From Streptomyces sp. SCSIO 75703 (lineage in GTDB: Bacteria; Actinomycetota; Actinomycetes; Streptomycetales; Streptomycetaceae), in assembly GCF_036607905.1 (NCBI RefSeq), contig NZ_CP144555.1, positions 1,922,001 to 1,986,000 on the forward strand: a stretch of DNA of 64,000 bases. The letters run 5' to 3'. A program made the position numbers and the translations under genes. Shown here piece after piece: positions 25,562-34,079 of this stretch. Each line of letters starts with the position of its first letter. Position 1 is the first letter of the stretch. The notes below the pieces were generated by a model. That model was not told the origin of the DNA, made no database searches, and saw only the letters and a program-made list of their open reading frames with translations.

Positions 25562-27097
25562 CTATCGGTCCCCGAAGACCGTGCGGTGCCAGTCCTTGCG
25601 GACCACCGCCGTGTTGTCGAACATGACGTGCTTGACCTGCGTGTACTCCTCGAAGGAGTAGGCGGACATGTCCTTGCCGAAGCCGGACGCCCCGTAACCG
25701 CCGTGCGGCATCTCGCTGATGATCGGGATGTGGTCGTTGACCCACACGCAGCCCGCCCGGATCTCGCGGGTGGCGCGGTTCGCCCGGTACACGTCGCGGG
25801 TCCAGGCGGAGGCGGCGAGCCCGTACGGGGTGTCGTCGGCCAGCCGGATGCCCTCGTCGTCGCCGTCGAAGGGCAGGACGACGAGGACCGGCCCGAAGAT
25901 CTCCTCGCGGACCGCCTCGCTGTCCCGGGCGGCGTCCGCGATGAGCGTCGGCAGGTAGTAGGCGCCCGCGCTCAGCTCGCCCCCGGGCGCCTTCCCGCCG
26001 GTGACGACGCGGGCGGCGGAGCGGGCCCGGTCGACGAAACCGGCGACGCGGTCGCGGTGGGCGTGGGTGACCAGCGGGCCGAGGTCGGTGCCGGGGGCGA
26101 AGGGGTCGCCGACCCGGACGGTCTCCATCAGCGCGGCGGTCCGCTCGACGAACGCCTCGTACAGCGGGCGCTGCACGTAGGCGCGGGTGGCGGCGGTGCA
26201 GTCCTGCCCGGTGTTGATCAGCGCCCCGGCCACCGCGCCGTGGACGGCGGCGTCCAGGTCGGCGTCGTCGAAGACGAGGAAGGGCGCCTTGCCGCCCAGT
26301 TCCAGATGGAGCCGCTTGACGGTGGCGGTGGCGATGCCTGCGACGCGGCGGCCGACGGCGGTGGAGCCGGTGAAGGAGGTCATGGCCACGTCCGGATGGC
26401 CGACGAGGTGTTCGCCGGCCTCGGGCCCGGTGCCGGCGACCACGTTGACCACGCCGTCCGGGATGCCGGCGGCGGTGGCCGCGCGGGCGAAGAGCAGCGA
26501 GGTGAGCGGGGTCGTCTCGGCGGGCTTGAGGACGATGGTGTTGCCCGCGGCGATCGCCGGGAGGACCTTCCAGGCGGCCATCTGGAGCGGGTAGTTCCAG
26601 GGCGCGATGGAGCCGACGACGCCGATGGGCTCGCGGCGCACGTACGAGGTGTGGTCGCCGGAGTACTCCCCCGCCGACTGGCCCTGGAGGTGCCGGGCGG
26701 CCCCGGCGAAGAAGGCGGCGTTGTCGACCGTGCCGGGGACGTCGAACTCGCGGGTCAGCTTCAGCGGCTTCCCGCACTGCAGCGACTCGGCCCGCGCGAA
26801 CTCCTCGGCGCGTTCGGCGAGGACGCCGGCGAAACGGTACAGCGCGTCGGCGCGCTCGCCGGGGGTGGCGCCGGCCCAGGCCGGGAAGGCCGCCCGCGCG
26901 GCGGCGACGGCCGCGTCCACGTCGTCGGTGCCGGCCAGGGCGTAGGTCAGGACCTCGCTGCCGGTCGCGGGGTCGACGACGGTGTGGGTCCGGCCCGAGG
27001 TGCCCCGCGTGAGACGGCCCTCGATGTACTGCGCCCCGTCCGCGAAGCGCTCGGCGGCCGGGAATCGGCCGGGGGTGGCGTTGCCCGGGTGGTGCAT
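25562..27097 (-). CDS. Gamma-aminobutyraldehyde dehydrogenase-type ALDH, polyamine operon
   Basis: This 511-residue ALDH is first in the polyamine operon. It likely oxidises 4-aminobutyraldehyde, or its gamma-glutamyl form, made from putrescine, producing GABA. Core motifs are APWNYPLQMAAWKVLPAIAA near 175, TSFTGSTAVGRRV near 245, the general base in LHLELGGKAPFLVFDDADLD near 270, and the catalytic cysteine in NTGQDCTAATRAYVQRPLYE near 305. EIFGPVLVVLPF lies near 400. The ATG at 27097 (MHHPGNATPGRF) has GAGAGCC upstream; an upstream in-frame extension exists but is unlike the family. The promoter should lie in 27098-27338, shared with the divergent NADAR gene. Confidence 0.9.
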   Translation of the reverse strand: MHHPGNATPGRFPAAERFADGAQYIEGRLTRGTSGRTHTVVDPATGSEVLTYALAGTDDVDAAVAAARAAFPAWAGATPGERADALYRFAGVLAERAEEFARAESLQCGKPLKLTREFDVPGTVDNAAFFAGAARHLQGQSAGEYSGDHTSYVRREPIGVVGSIAPWNYPLQMAAWKVLPAIAAGNTIVLKPAETTPLTSLLFARAATAAGIPDGVVNVVAGTGPEAGEHLVGHPDVAMTSFTGSTAVGRRVAGIATATVKRLHLELGGKAPFLVFDDADLDAAVHGAVAGALINTGQDCTAATRAYVQRPLYEAFVERTAALMETVRVGDPFAPGTDLGPLVTHAHRDRVAGFVDRARSAARVVTGGKAPGGELSAGAYYLPTLIADAARDSEAVREEIFGPVLVVLPFDGDDEGIRLADDTPYGLAASAWTRDVYRANRATREIRAGCVWVNDHIPIISEMPHGGYGASGFGKDMSAYSFEEYTQVKHVMFDNTAVVRKDWHRTVFGDR

Positions 27098-27217
27098 CTC
27101 GGCTCTCCTCGTTGTCCCCGTGGGGCCCGTGGCGAAAAGTGTCCGCGACGACCGCCCCCTCGACAGGGGTCGGCGTGGCTCAGGCTCGATGTGAGTGCCG
27201 ATCCTGACAGAGGGGAG

Positions 27218-27230
27218 CTTGTCCAACAAG
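27218..27230. promoter_or_regulatory. Short palindrome between the polyamine operon and the NADAR gene
   Basis: CTTGT-CCA-ACAAG is an interrupted palindrome in the divergent intergenic region. The following bases (TGATTCCGTTGTTTCCTTTTGG) are unusually AT-rich for this genome and probably mark a promoter. The regulator is unknown. Confidence 0.35.
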
Positions 27231-27338
27231 TGATTCCGTTGTTTCCTTTTGGTTACGCGACGGAATCTGTCGACGGCCGGATGCGGGGCCCTTGCGGGAC
27301 GGGCCGGGGTGTCGGTGGCGCGTGCCACACTCGCGGGC

Positions 27339-27944
27339 ATGGAGGAGACGACGGCCGGTGTGCCGGAGGCGGTCGCGGCCCTCAACCGGGAGGCGCTGCT
27401 CACGCGCGTCCGGGCGGGCGCCCGCGTGAAGTACCTGTGCTTCTGGGGTCACCGGCCCCGGCCGGACGGTCGGCTCGGGCCGGGTTGCCTGAGCCAGTGG
27501 TGGCCGGCGCCGTTCACCGTGGACGGGATCGGGTACGCGACGGCGGAGCACTGGATGATGGCCGCCAAGGCCCGGCTCTTCGCGGACGCGGAGGCCGAGC
27601 GGCGCGTGCTGGCGGCGGGGCATCCGGGCGAGGCGAAGAAGGCGGGGCGGCTGGTACGCGGCTTCGACCAGGGGGTGTGGGAGCGCGAACGGTTCGGCAT
27701 CGTGGTCGAGGGGAGCGTCCACAAGTTCGGCGCCGACCCCGGGCTGCGGGGGTTCCTCCTGGACACCGGCGACAGGGTCCTGGTGGAGGCCAGTCCGGTG
27801 GACCGGATCTGGGGCATCGGTCTGGCCCCGGACGACGAGGCCGCCCTCGACCCGGCCCGCTGGCGGGGCGCCAATGTGCTGGGCTTCGCCCTGATGGCGG
27901 CGCGGTCCCGGCTGCGCGGCACGGAGGAGGCGGCCGTGCGGTGA
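27339..27944 (+). CDS. NADAR family protein (YbiA-like)
   Basis: This 201-residue protein has the NADAR fold, members of which are N-glycosidases acting on riboflavin-pathway intermediates (YbiA) or on ADP-ribosylated guanine. Visible signatures are CFWGHRP near residue 30, LSQWWPAPFTVDGIGYATAE near 52, HWMMAAKARLF near 72, and the C-terminal DRIWGIGL plus WRGANVLGFALM (ANxLG motif). The ATG at 27339 is the first start that gives the normal N-terminus. It diverges from the polyamine operon. Whether it repairs toxic riboflavin intermediates or reverses ADP-ribosylation cannot be told from the sequence. Confidence 0.9.
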   Translation: MEETTAGVPEAVAALNREALLTRVRAGARVKYLCFWGHRPRPDGRLGPGCLSQWWPAPFTVDGIGYATAEHWMMAAKARLFADAEAERRVLAAGHPGEAKKAGRLVRGFDQGVWERERFGIVVEGSVHKFGADPGLRGFLLDTGDRVLVEASPVDRIWGIGLAPDDEAALDPARWRGANVLGFALMAARSRLRGTEEAAVR

Positions 27945-28530
27945 GGCGTCCCCGGGGCGACCGGGCGGGGACGACGGGCGGCACTGCGACGACGAGGGCG
28001 CCGGGGGCAGCGGACGACGGGCGGCAGGCAGCCGCGGGGCGCCGGGCGGCGGCCGGGCGAGGGCGGGGCGGGCCCGGACACGGTGGACGGTCCGCAACCG
28101 CAGTCGCGCCGGCCCCCCGCCGCCGGCCGGGCGAGGCACACGCGCACCCGCACGGACAGCCACCCGGCCCCGCGGCCGGGCGGGGCGCACGCGCACGGTC
28201 AGCCACTCGGCCCCGCGGCCGGCGCGGGCCCACGGCCGGCGCCACGTCGTCGCGCCGGCCGTCCGGAGACAGCCACCCGGAGCACCCCGCACGCCGACAA
28301 CGGCACGGCCCCGCGACCTGAGTCGGCAGCGCGGGCCCGGACGGCCGGCGGGAGCGGAATCGCGGCGGCGCCGGGAGACACCCGGGCGAGGCGTCCGGAC
28401 GGCCGGGCCCGCAGGGGCTCGCACTCCGGCGCGGGCGGGTGGGGCCGGGACCGGGGCGCCGCCGGGCGGGGGCGGGCCGGTCCCCCCGTCCCGCCCCCGC
28501 CCGGAGCACCAGGACGGGCGCCCGACGGTG
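27945..28530. other. Long GC-rich gap with imperfect repeats
   Basis: This 586-base region separates the NADAR stop from the DUF4190 stop (convergent). It is extremely GC-rich, with an imperfect tandem repeat of about 45 bp near 28137-28230 in which a CACGCGCAC word is followed by CAGCCAC and CGGCCCCGCGGCCGG. Open frames across it encode only Arg/Pro/Gly/Ala-rich sequence without family features. I see no RNA gene. Confidence 0.55.
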
Positions 28531-29334
28531 CTAGAGGATCGAGACCACCGCGCCGAAGCAGCTCAGGACGACGCCGACGATGCCGCAGATCAGGCCGGCC
28601 AGCGCCTGCCCCCCGTTGTCGGCCTCTCCCCGCGCGGCCTTGGCCCGGCCTATCGAGCCGAAGATGATCCCGAGCACGCCGAGGATGATCGTCACCGGCC
28701 AGAGGCAGAAGATGACCGCCGAGATGATGCCGAGGACCAGGCCCGCGGTGCCCATCCCGTTGCTCGGCTCGGGCGGCATGCCGGTCCAGCCGTAGTAGCC
28801 CTGCGCGGGCACGGAACCGTAGCCGCCCTGCGCCGGGTAGGCGGGGCCGCCCGGGTAGGCGGGCCCGGGCGGGTAGCCGTAGGGCACGTGCCCGGCGCCG
28901 GCCGCGGGGCCCGGCGGGGGCGACGGCCGGTCCTCGGGCGCCGCGAACGGGTTGGGCGCGGGGGCGGACGGCGTGGCCGGCCCGCCGGGCGCGGCGAAGG
29001 GGCCGCCGGTGTCCGGCGCCGGGTTCGCGGCGGGGGCGGCCCACGGCGAGGGGGCGGGGCCGTCGCCCGGGGAGGGCAGGGAGGTGACCGTCTGCTGGTC
29101 GTGCACGGAGGGACCCGGCCACGGGGGCATCGGGCCGGAGACGACGGTCTCGCCGGGGCCCTGGCCCGGCCCGGCGTCGTTCGGGGGCGGCGCCCACGGA
29201 CCGGGCTCGGCGGGGGCGCCGCCCGTAGCGCCCTTGTCCAGGTCGACCCGTGGGGTCGGCGCCGGTCCGAAGCCGTCGCCGGGGCCTTCCGGAGGCTGCG
29301 CACCGGCTCTCGGCGGCAGCGCGTCGTCGGACAT
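28531..29334 (-). CDS. DUF4190 membrane protein with long Pro/Ala/Gly-rich N-terminus
   Basis: This 267-residue protein has residues 1-185 disordered and Pro/Gly/Ala-rich, ending in a Tyr/Gly/Pro segment (YPPGPAYPGGPAYP). A DUF4190 domain of two membrane helices at about 195-265 follows: GLVLGIISAVIFCLWPVTII, then a cytoplasmic GRAKAARGEADN, then GLICGIVGVVLSCFGAVV. The domain is common in actinobacteria with no settled function. The ATG at 29334 (MSDDALPPRAG) is preferred over the one 33 bases upstream. It is divergent from the adenosine deaminase gene. Confidence 0.88.
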   Translation of the reverse strand: MSDDALPPRAGAQPPEGPGDGFGPAPTPRVDLDKGATGGAPAEPGPWAPPPNDAGPGQGPGETVVSGPMPPWPGPSVHDQQTVTSLPSPGDGPAPSPWAAPAANPAPDTGGPFAAPGGPATPSAPAPNPFAAPEDRPSPPPGPAAGAGHVPYGYPPGPAYPGGPAYPAQGGYGSVPAQGYYGWTGMPPEPSNGMGTAGLVLGIISAVIFCLWPVTIILGVLGIIFGSIGRAKAARGEADNGGQALAGLICGIVGVVLSCFGAVVSIL

Positions 29335-29485
29335 GCGCGGGTTCCCCTCTGTCGAACGTCCCGTCATGCTACGGCCAGAGCCTGCCCGGCGGGGGCCGGG
29401 CCTACGATGATCCCCGCACCGCCGATCAGCCGATCACCGCGTCCCGCCGCCGGACGGCCCGGGACGCCGTTCCGGGGAGGAACCC

Positions 29486-30547
29486 TTGACCCAGCGCCTC
29501 GTCGACCCCGAGGTCCCGCGCGACCTGCACGCGTTCATCGCCGGGCTGCCCAAGGCCGAGTTGCACGTCCACCACGTGGGCTCCGCCTCCCCCCGCATCG
29601 TGGCCGAACTCGCCGCCCGCCACCCGGACTCCAAGGTGCCCACCGATCCCGAAGCGCTCGCGGACTACTTCACCTTCACGGACTTCGCCCACTTCATCGA
29701 CGTGTACCTGTCGGTGGTGGACCTGATCCGCACCCCGGAGGACGTCCGGCTGCTCACCTACGAGGTGGCGCGGGACATGGCCCGCCAGCAGGTGCGCTAC
29801 GCGGAACTGACCATCACCCCGTACTCCTCCACCCGGCGGGGCATCGACGAGGGCGCGTTCATGGACGCCATCGAGGACGCCCGCCGCTCGGCCGAGGCCG
29901 ACTTCGGGACCGTGCTGCGCTGGTGCTTCGACATCCCCGGGGAGGCGGGCCTCGACTCCGCCGAGGAGACGGCGCGGCTGGCCACCGACGACCGGGTGCG
30001 CCCGGAGGGGCTGGTGTCCTTCGGGCTCGGCGGGCCCGAGATCGGGGTGGGCCGGTCGCAGTTCAAGCCGTACTTCGACCGCGCGATCGCCGCCGGGCTG
30101 CACTCGGTCCCGCACGCGGGCGAGACGACCGGCCCGCAGACGGTGTGGGACGCGCTGCGCGACCTGCGCGCCGAGCGCATCGGCCACGGCACGAGCGCCG
30201 CCCGCGACCCCGAGTTGCTGGCGTACCTGGCCGAACGGCGCATCCCGCTGGAGGTGTGCCCGACCTCGAACATCGCCACGCGCGCCGTGGCGTCGCTGGA
30301 CGAGCACCCGCTCAAGGAGTTCGCGCGCGCCGGGGTCCTGGTGACGGTCAACTCCGACGACCCGCCGATGTTCGGCACCGACCTGAACAACGAGTACGCG
30401 GTCGCGGCCCGGCTGCTCGGCCTCGACGAGCGGGGTGTCGCCGCCCTGGCCCGCAACGCGGTGCGCGCCTCCTTCCTCGACGAGGCGGGCAAGGCGCGGA
30501 TCCTCGCGGAGATCGACGCGTACACCGACCGCCGGACCGCGGCCTGA
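29486..30547 (+). CDS. Adenosine deaminase family protein
   Basis: This 353-residue amidohydrolase of the adenosine/adenine deaminase family hydrolyses a 6-amino purine or a related nucleoside. Metal ligands and catalytic residues are visible: LHVHHVGS near residue 27 (H-x-H), HAGETTGPQT near 210 (His-Ala-Gly-Glu), ERIGHGTS near 230, and NSDDPPMFGT near 290 (the Asp pair). The usual H-x-HL-x-G has VHHVGS here. Translation starts at TTG 29486 with a strong GGGGAGGAA eight bases upstream. A GDPD gene follows 32 bases after the stop and is probably co-transcribed. The true substrate could be adenosine, adenine or a modified base. Confidence 0.9.
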   Translation: MTQRLVDPEVPRDLHAFIAGLPKAELHVHHVGSASPRIVAELAARHPDSKVPTDPEALADYFTFTDFAHFIDVYLSVVDLIRTPEDVRLLTYEVARDMARQQVRYAELTITPYSSTRRGIDEGAFMDAIEDARRSAEADFGTVLRWCFDIPGEAGLDSAEETARLATDDRVRPEGLVSFGLGGPEIGVGRSQFKPYFDRAIAAGLHSVPHAGETTGPQTVWDALRDLRAERIGHGTSAARDPELLAYLAERRIPLEVCPTSNIATRAVASLDEHPLKEFARAGVLVTVNSDDPPMFGTDLNNEYAVAARLLGLDERGVAALARNAVRASFLDEAGKARILAEIDAYTDRRTAA

Positions 30548-30579
30548 GCCGCCCGGCCGGCCCGAGGGAGAATGCCGCC

Positions 30580-31263
30580 ATGCAGACCGTGACCGCCGTG
30601 GCCCACCGCGGCGACCCGTACCACGTCCGCGAGAACACCCTCGGCTCGCTGCGCTCCGCGCTCGGCCGGCGCGCGGACGCGGTGGAGATCGACGTCCGTC
30701 TGACCCGGGACGGCGTCCCGGTGCTGCTGCACGACGAGACGCTGAAACGGCTGTGGGGGCACGACCGTCCGCTGGGCTCGCTCTCCGCCGACGAGGTGCG
30801 CGCGGTGACCTCGGGCGGGGTGCCCACGCTCGCCGAGGCCCTCGCCGCGACGGAGGGCAGCCGGGTGATGCTGGACCTGCCCGGGTCCCCCGGCCCGCGG
30901 TCGGTGCGGCGCATCGTCGAGGTGGTCGACGCCTGCGGGGCGCGGGAGCGGGTGTACTACTGCGCGGGCGCCCGGACCATGCTCGCCGTGCGGGCCGCCG
31001 ATCCCTCCGCCGAGATCGCCCTGACCTGGACCTCGCTCGCCCCGCCGCGGGCCGGCGTGCTGGCGGCGGTGCGCCCGCGCTGGCTCAACTACCGCTTCGG
31101 GCTGGTGGACGCGGACCTCGTCGGCCGGGTCCACCGCGACGGACTCCTGCTGTCGGTGTGGACCCCCGACACCCGCCGCTCGCTGCGCCGCATGCTCCGC
31201 CTGGGCGTCGACTCCATCACCACGAACCGCGTCCCCCTCCTCACCGCCCTCCGCCCCCGCTGA
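30580..31263 (+). CDS. Glycerophosphodiester phosphodiesterase family protein
   Basis: This 227-residue GDPD-family TIM-barrel hydrolase cleaves glycerophosphodiesters to glycerol 3-phosphate and an alcohol. The catalytic His-Arg and Glu are in VAHRGDPYHVRENTL near residues 6-20, and the metal-binding EIDVRLTRDGVPVLLHDETL is at about 36-56. The end (LLSVWTPDTRRSLRRML, GVDSITTNRV) is standard. There is no signal peptide, so it is cytoplasmic. GAGGGAGAATG precedes the ATG at 30580. Its last codons overlap the convergent HXXEE gene by 23 bases. Confidence 0.92.
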   Translation: MQTVTAVAHRGDPYHVRENTLGSLRSALGRRADAVEIDVRLTRDGVPVLLHDETLKRLWGHDRPLGSLSADEVRAVTSGGVPTLAEALAATEGSRVMLDLPGSPGPRSVRRIVEVVDACGARERVYYCAGARTMLAVRAADPSAEIALTWTSLAPPRAGVLAAVRPRWLNYRFGLVDADLVGRVHRDGLLLSVWTPDTRRSLRRMLRLGVDSITTNRVPLLTALRPR

Positions 31264-31847
31264 GCGCGCCGCCGGCAGCCGTCCGCCGCCGGGGCCGGTC
31301 CCCGGCGGCGAGCAGCCCCTGCGCCACGGCGTGCGCGGCGACCGCGACGGCGCCCGCGCCGCCGGGGGCGATCACGAGGTCGCGCGGGCGCGTGGGCCGC
31401 AACACCCCGGCGCGGCGCAGCCGTCCGCGCGCCCACAGGGTGAACGGGACGACCACGAGCGGTGAGGTGACCGAGCCCGGGGTGTAGCGGCGCAGGGCCG
31501 CCGCCTGCCCGATGTGGACCAGTGCGTGCAGTCCGAAGCCGTACAGCACGCACTGGTAGAAGGCCGAACGCCCGCCGCTCGCCCGGCCCGCGGCTGCCGC
31601 GGCGGCGACGTACAGGCCCACCAGGGCGACGGCCACGGTGAATTCGCGCCGGTCGACGGACGCGGCCCGGCGCCACACCGCCTCGGGCACCGCCGGGTAC
31701 CGCTCGCGCAGGACGGGCGCGTTGCGCCGCACCCAGGCGGCCGCGGTGGCCAGTTCCTCGGCGTCGTGCAGGGCCCAGGCCGCCGCCGGCCCCCCACGTG
31801 GCGGCGCCGACGGCCTCCGGGGGCCGCGAAGTGTTCGTCACGGGCAT
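31241..31847 (-). pseudogene. HXXEE domain protein, frameshifted at a G6 run
   Basis: HXXEE-domain proteins are small membrane proteins named for a His-x-x-Glu-Glu motif near the N-terminus; their function is unknown. Here the ATG at 31847 opens the frame MPVTNTSRPPEAVGAATWG. The motif AAWALHDAEELATAAAWVRR lies one frame over and has no usable start of its own before a GTG past the motif. Removing one base from the six-C run at 31790-31795 (six G on the coding strand) joins the two into a continuous protein of about 201 residues. The downstream part has membrane segments at VAVALVGLYVAAAAAAG and YGFGLHALVHIGQAAAL. Either a real frameshift or a homopolymer sequencing error is possible. If translated as is, only a 163-residue product lacking HXXEE is made from 31732. 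Confidence 0.75.
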
Positions 31848-31955
31848 GACACGGGGAAGGACTCCGCGCGGGCGCGGAAGGTTCCGCACCGGAGGCGGCA
31901 CCCCGCCCCCGGGCGGCTGCCGGCTTCCGGGGGCGGGGTGGTGGCCGGGGAGGGC

Positions 31956-33395
31956 TCAGGCGTCGAGGGACGTCATCACGTGCTTGACGCGGGTGTAGTC
32001 GTCGAAGCCGTAGGCCGAGAGGTCCTTGCCGTAGCCGGACTTCTTGAAGCCGCCGTGGGGCATCTCGGCGACCAGCGGGATGTGGGTGTTGATCCAGACG
32101 CAGCCGAAGTCGAGCTTCTTGGACATCCGCATGGCGCGGCCGTGGTCCTTGGTCCAGACGGAGGAGGCGAGGGCGTACTCGACGCCGTTGGCCCACTCCA
32201 CGGCCTGGTCCTCGTCGGTGAAGGACTGGACGGTGATGACCGGGCCGAAGACCTCCTTCTGGATGATCTCGTCGTCCTGCCGGAGGCCCGAGACGACGGT
32301 GGGCGCGTAGAAGTAGCCCCGGTCGCCGACCCGGTGGCCGCCGGCCTCGACCTTGGCGTGGGCGGGCAGCCGCTCGACGAAGCCGGAGACCTGGGCGAGC
32401 TGGGCCGGGTTGTTGAGGGGGCCGTAGAGCACGTCCTCGTCGTCCGGCTGTCCGGTCCTGGTCTCGGCGGCGGCCTTGGCGAGCGCGGCCACGAACTCGT
32501 CGTGGATCGACTCGTGCACGAGCACGCGGGTCGCCGCCGTGCAGTCCTGGCCGGCGTTGAAGAAGCCGGCGACGGAGATGTCCTCGACGGCCTTGGGGAT
32601 GTCGGTGTCCTCGAAGACGACGACGGGCGCCTTGCCGCCCAGTTCCAGGTGGACCCGCTTGAGGTCCTTGGCGGCCGACTCGGCGACGGACATGCCGGCC
32701 CGCACCGAGCCGGTGATGGAGGCCATCGCCGGGGTCGGGTGCTCGACCATCATGCGGCCGGTGTCGCGGTCGCCGCAGATCACGTTGAAGACGCCCTTGG
32801 GCAGCACCGAGCCGATGATGTCGGCGATGAGGACCGTGGAGGCCGGGGTGGTGTCGGACGGCTTGAGGACGACCGTGTTGCCCGCGGCGAGCGCCGGGGC
32901 GAACTTCCACACGGCCATCATCATCGGGTAGTTCCACGGCGCGACCTGCGCGCAGACGCCGATCGGCTCGCGGCGGACGAGGGAGGTCAGGCCCTCCATG
33001 TACTCGCCGGCGCTGCGGCCCTCCAGCATCCGGGCCGCGCCCGCGAAGAAGCGGATCTGGTCGACCATCGGCGGGATCTCCTCGGTGCGGGTCAGCCCGA
33101 CGGGCTTGCCCGTGTTCTCCACCTCGGCCGCGACGAGTTCCTCGGCCCGTTCCTCGAACGCGTCGGCGATCTTCAGGAGGGCCCGCTGCCGCTCGGCGGG
33201 CGTGGTGTCGCGCCAGGCCGGGAAGGCCGCGGCGGCGGCCGCCATGGCGGCGTCGACGTCCGCCTGCCCGGACAGCGGCGCGGTCGCGTACGCCTCGCCG
33301 GTGGCGGGGTTGACCACCTCGGTGGTCCGCCCGTCGGCGGCGTCCCGGAACTCGCCGTCGATGTGGTTGCGCAGTCGACGCAGCTCGGTGCTCAC
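31956..33395 (-). CDS. Gamma-aminobutyraldehyde dehydrogenase (second ALDH of amine catabolism)
   Basis: This 479-residue ALDH most resembles aminobutyraldehyde/betaine aldehyde-type enzymes. Core motifs are APWNYPMMMAVWKFAPALAA near 150, ASITGSVRAGMSVAE near 220, the general base in VHLELGGKAPVVVFEDTDIP near 245, and the catalytic cysteine in FFNAGQDCTAATRVLVHESI near 285. EVFGPVITVQSF lies near 385. Translation starts at GTG 33395, with GGAGGG at proper spacing. It is divergent from an Lrp-type regulator and a class III aminotransferase. Together they probably form a putrescine/diamine transaminase route: diamine to aminoaldehyde to amino acid. Confidence 0.92.
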   Translation of the reverse strand: MSTELRRLRNHIDGEFRDAADGRTTEVVNPATGEAYATAPLSGQADVDAAMAAAAAAFPAWRDTTPAERQRALLKIADAFEERAEELVAAEVENTGKPVGLTRTEEIPPMVDQIRFFAGAARMLEGRSAGEYMEGLTSLVRREPIGVCAQVAPWNYPMMMAVWKFAPALAAGNTVVLKPSDTTPASTVLIADIIGSVLPKGVFNVICGDRDTGRMMVEHPTPAMASITGSVRAGMSVAESAAKDLKRVHLELGGKAPVVVFEDTDIPKAVEDISVAGFFNAGQDCTAATRVLVHESIHDEFVAALAKAAAETRTGQPDDEDVLYGPLNNPAQLAQVSGFVERLPAHAKVEAGGHRVGDRGYFYAPTVVSGLRQDDEIIQKEVFGPVITVQSFTDEDQAVEWANGVEYALASSVWTKDHGRAMRMSKKLDFGCVWINTHIPLVAEMPHGGFKKSGYGKDLSAYGFDDYTRVKHVMTSLDA

Positions 33396-33486
33396 TGCCG
33401 GCCCTCCAAGTTCGGGGTGTCCATTCTCTGAGACACCCACCCTAATCCGTGACTCCACGTTTTCAACACCCCCACTCCCCCTGACG

Positions 33487-33545
33487 TTGCGAAATCCGCA
33501 GGCTGAGGCGTCACAGACAACGAATTTCATCGCATTTGGCTTGCG
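33487..33545. promoter_or_regulatory. Paired inverted-repeat motifs in the ALDH/Lrp divergent promoter
   Basis: TTGCGAAATCCGCAG (33487-33501) and CGCATTTGGCTTGCG (33531-33545) each contain TGCG/CGCA arms around an AT-rich centre, 44 bases apart (about four helical turns). This fits dimer binding by the adjacent Lrp/AsnC regulator, but the match is weak and no consensus is established here. Confidence 0.4.
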
Positions 33546-33561
33546 AAACTGCCGATCCGTG

Positions 33562-34077
33562 GTGCACAGTGAGGCCGTGGCCAGTCGAAGCGCAGAGAAG
33601 AAGGACCCCCGCGAGTCCCGGAACGGCGGCCCCCCGCTGGACGCCGTCTCCCTCGCCATCATCGAGCAGCTCCAGGAGGACGGCCGCCGGCCGTACGCCG
33701 CCATCGGCAAGGCCGTGGGCCTGTCGGAGGCGGCCGTGCGCCAGCGCGTCCAGAAGCTGCTCGACCAGGGCGTGATGCAGATCGTCGCGGTCACGGACCC
33801 GCTCACCGTGGGCTTCCTGCGCCAGGCCATGGTCGGCGTCAACGTGGAGGGCGACGTGGACGCGGTCGCCGACGCGCTGGCCGCCATGTCGGAGTGCGAG
33901 TACGTGGTGATGACGGCGGGCTCGTTCGACCTGATGGTGGAGGTCGTCTGCGAGGACGACGACCACCTGCTGGACGTCATCAACAAACGCATCCGGGCCG
34001 TCCCCGGAGTGCGCTCCACCGAGAGCTTCGTCTACCTCAGGCTCAAGAAGCAGACCTACATGTGGGGAACCCGATAA
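33562..34077 (+). CDS. Lrp/AsnC-family transcriptional regulator
   Basis: This 171-residue feast/famine regulator has a winged HTH at about residues 28-80 (LDAVSLAIIEQLQEDGRRPY, then LSEAAVRQRVQKLLDQGVMQ) and a RAM effector domain (VGVNVEGDVDAVADAL, then YVVMTAGSFDLMVEVVCEDD) ending KKQTYMWGTR. It probably senses an amine or amino acid and controls the divergent aldehyde dehydrogenase and the aminotransferase that follows. The start is uncertain: GTG codons lie at 33559, 33562 and 33577. The aminotransferase start follows the stop by three bases. Confidence 0.9.
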   Translation: MHSEAVASRSAEKKDPRESRNGGPPLDAVSLAIIEQLQEDGRRPYAAIGKAVGLSEAAVRQRVQKLLDQGVMQIVAVTDPLTVGFLRQAMVGVNVEGDVDAVADALAAMSECEYVVMTAGSFDLMVEVVCEDDDHLLDVINKRIRAVPGVRSTESFVYLRLKKQTYMWGTR

Positions 34078-34079
34078 TC

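Noticed and set aside
27945..28530. Arg/Pro-rich proteins in the gap on either strand
   Set aside because: Low-complexity translations typical of GC-rich non-coding DNA, with no start signals and no conserved motif.
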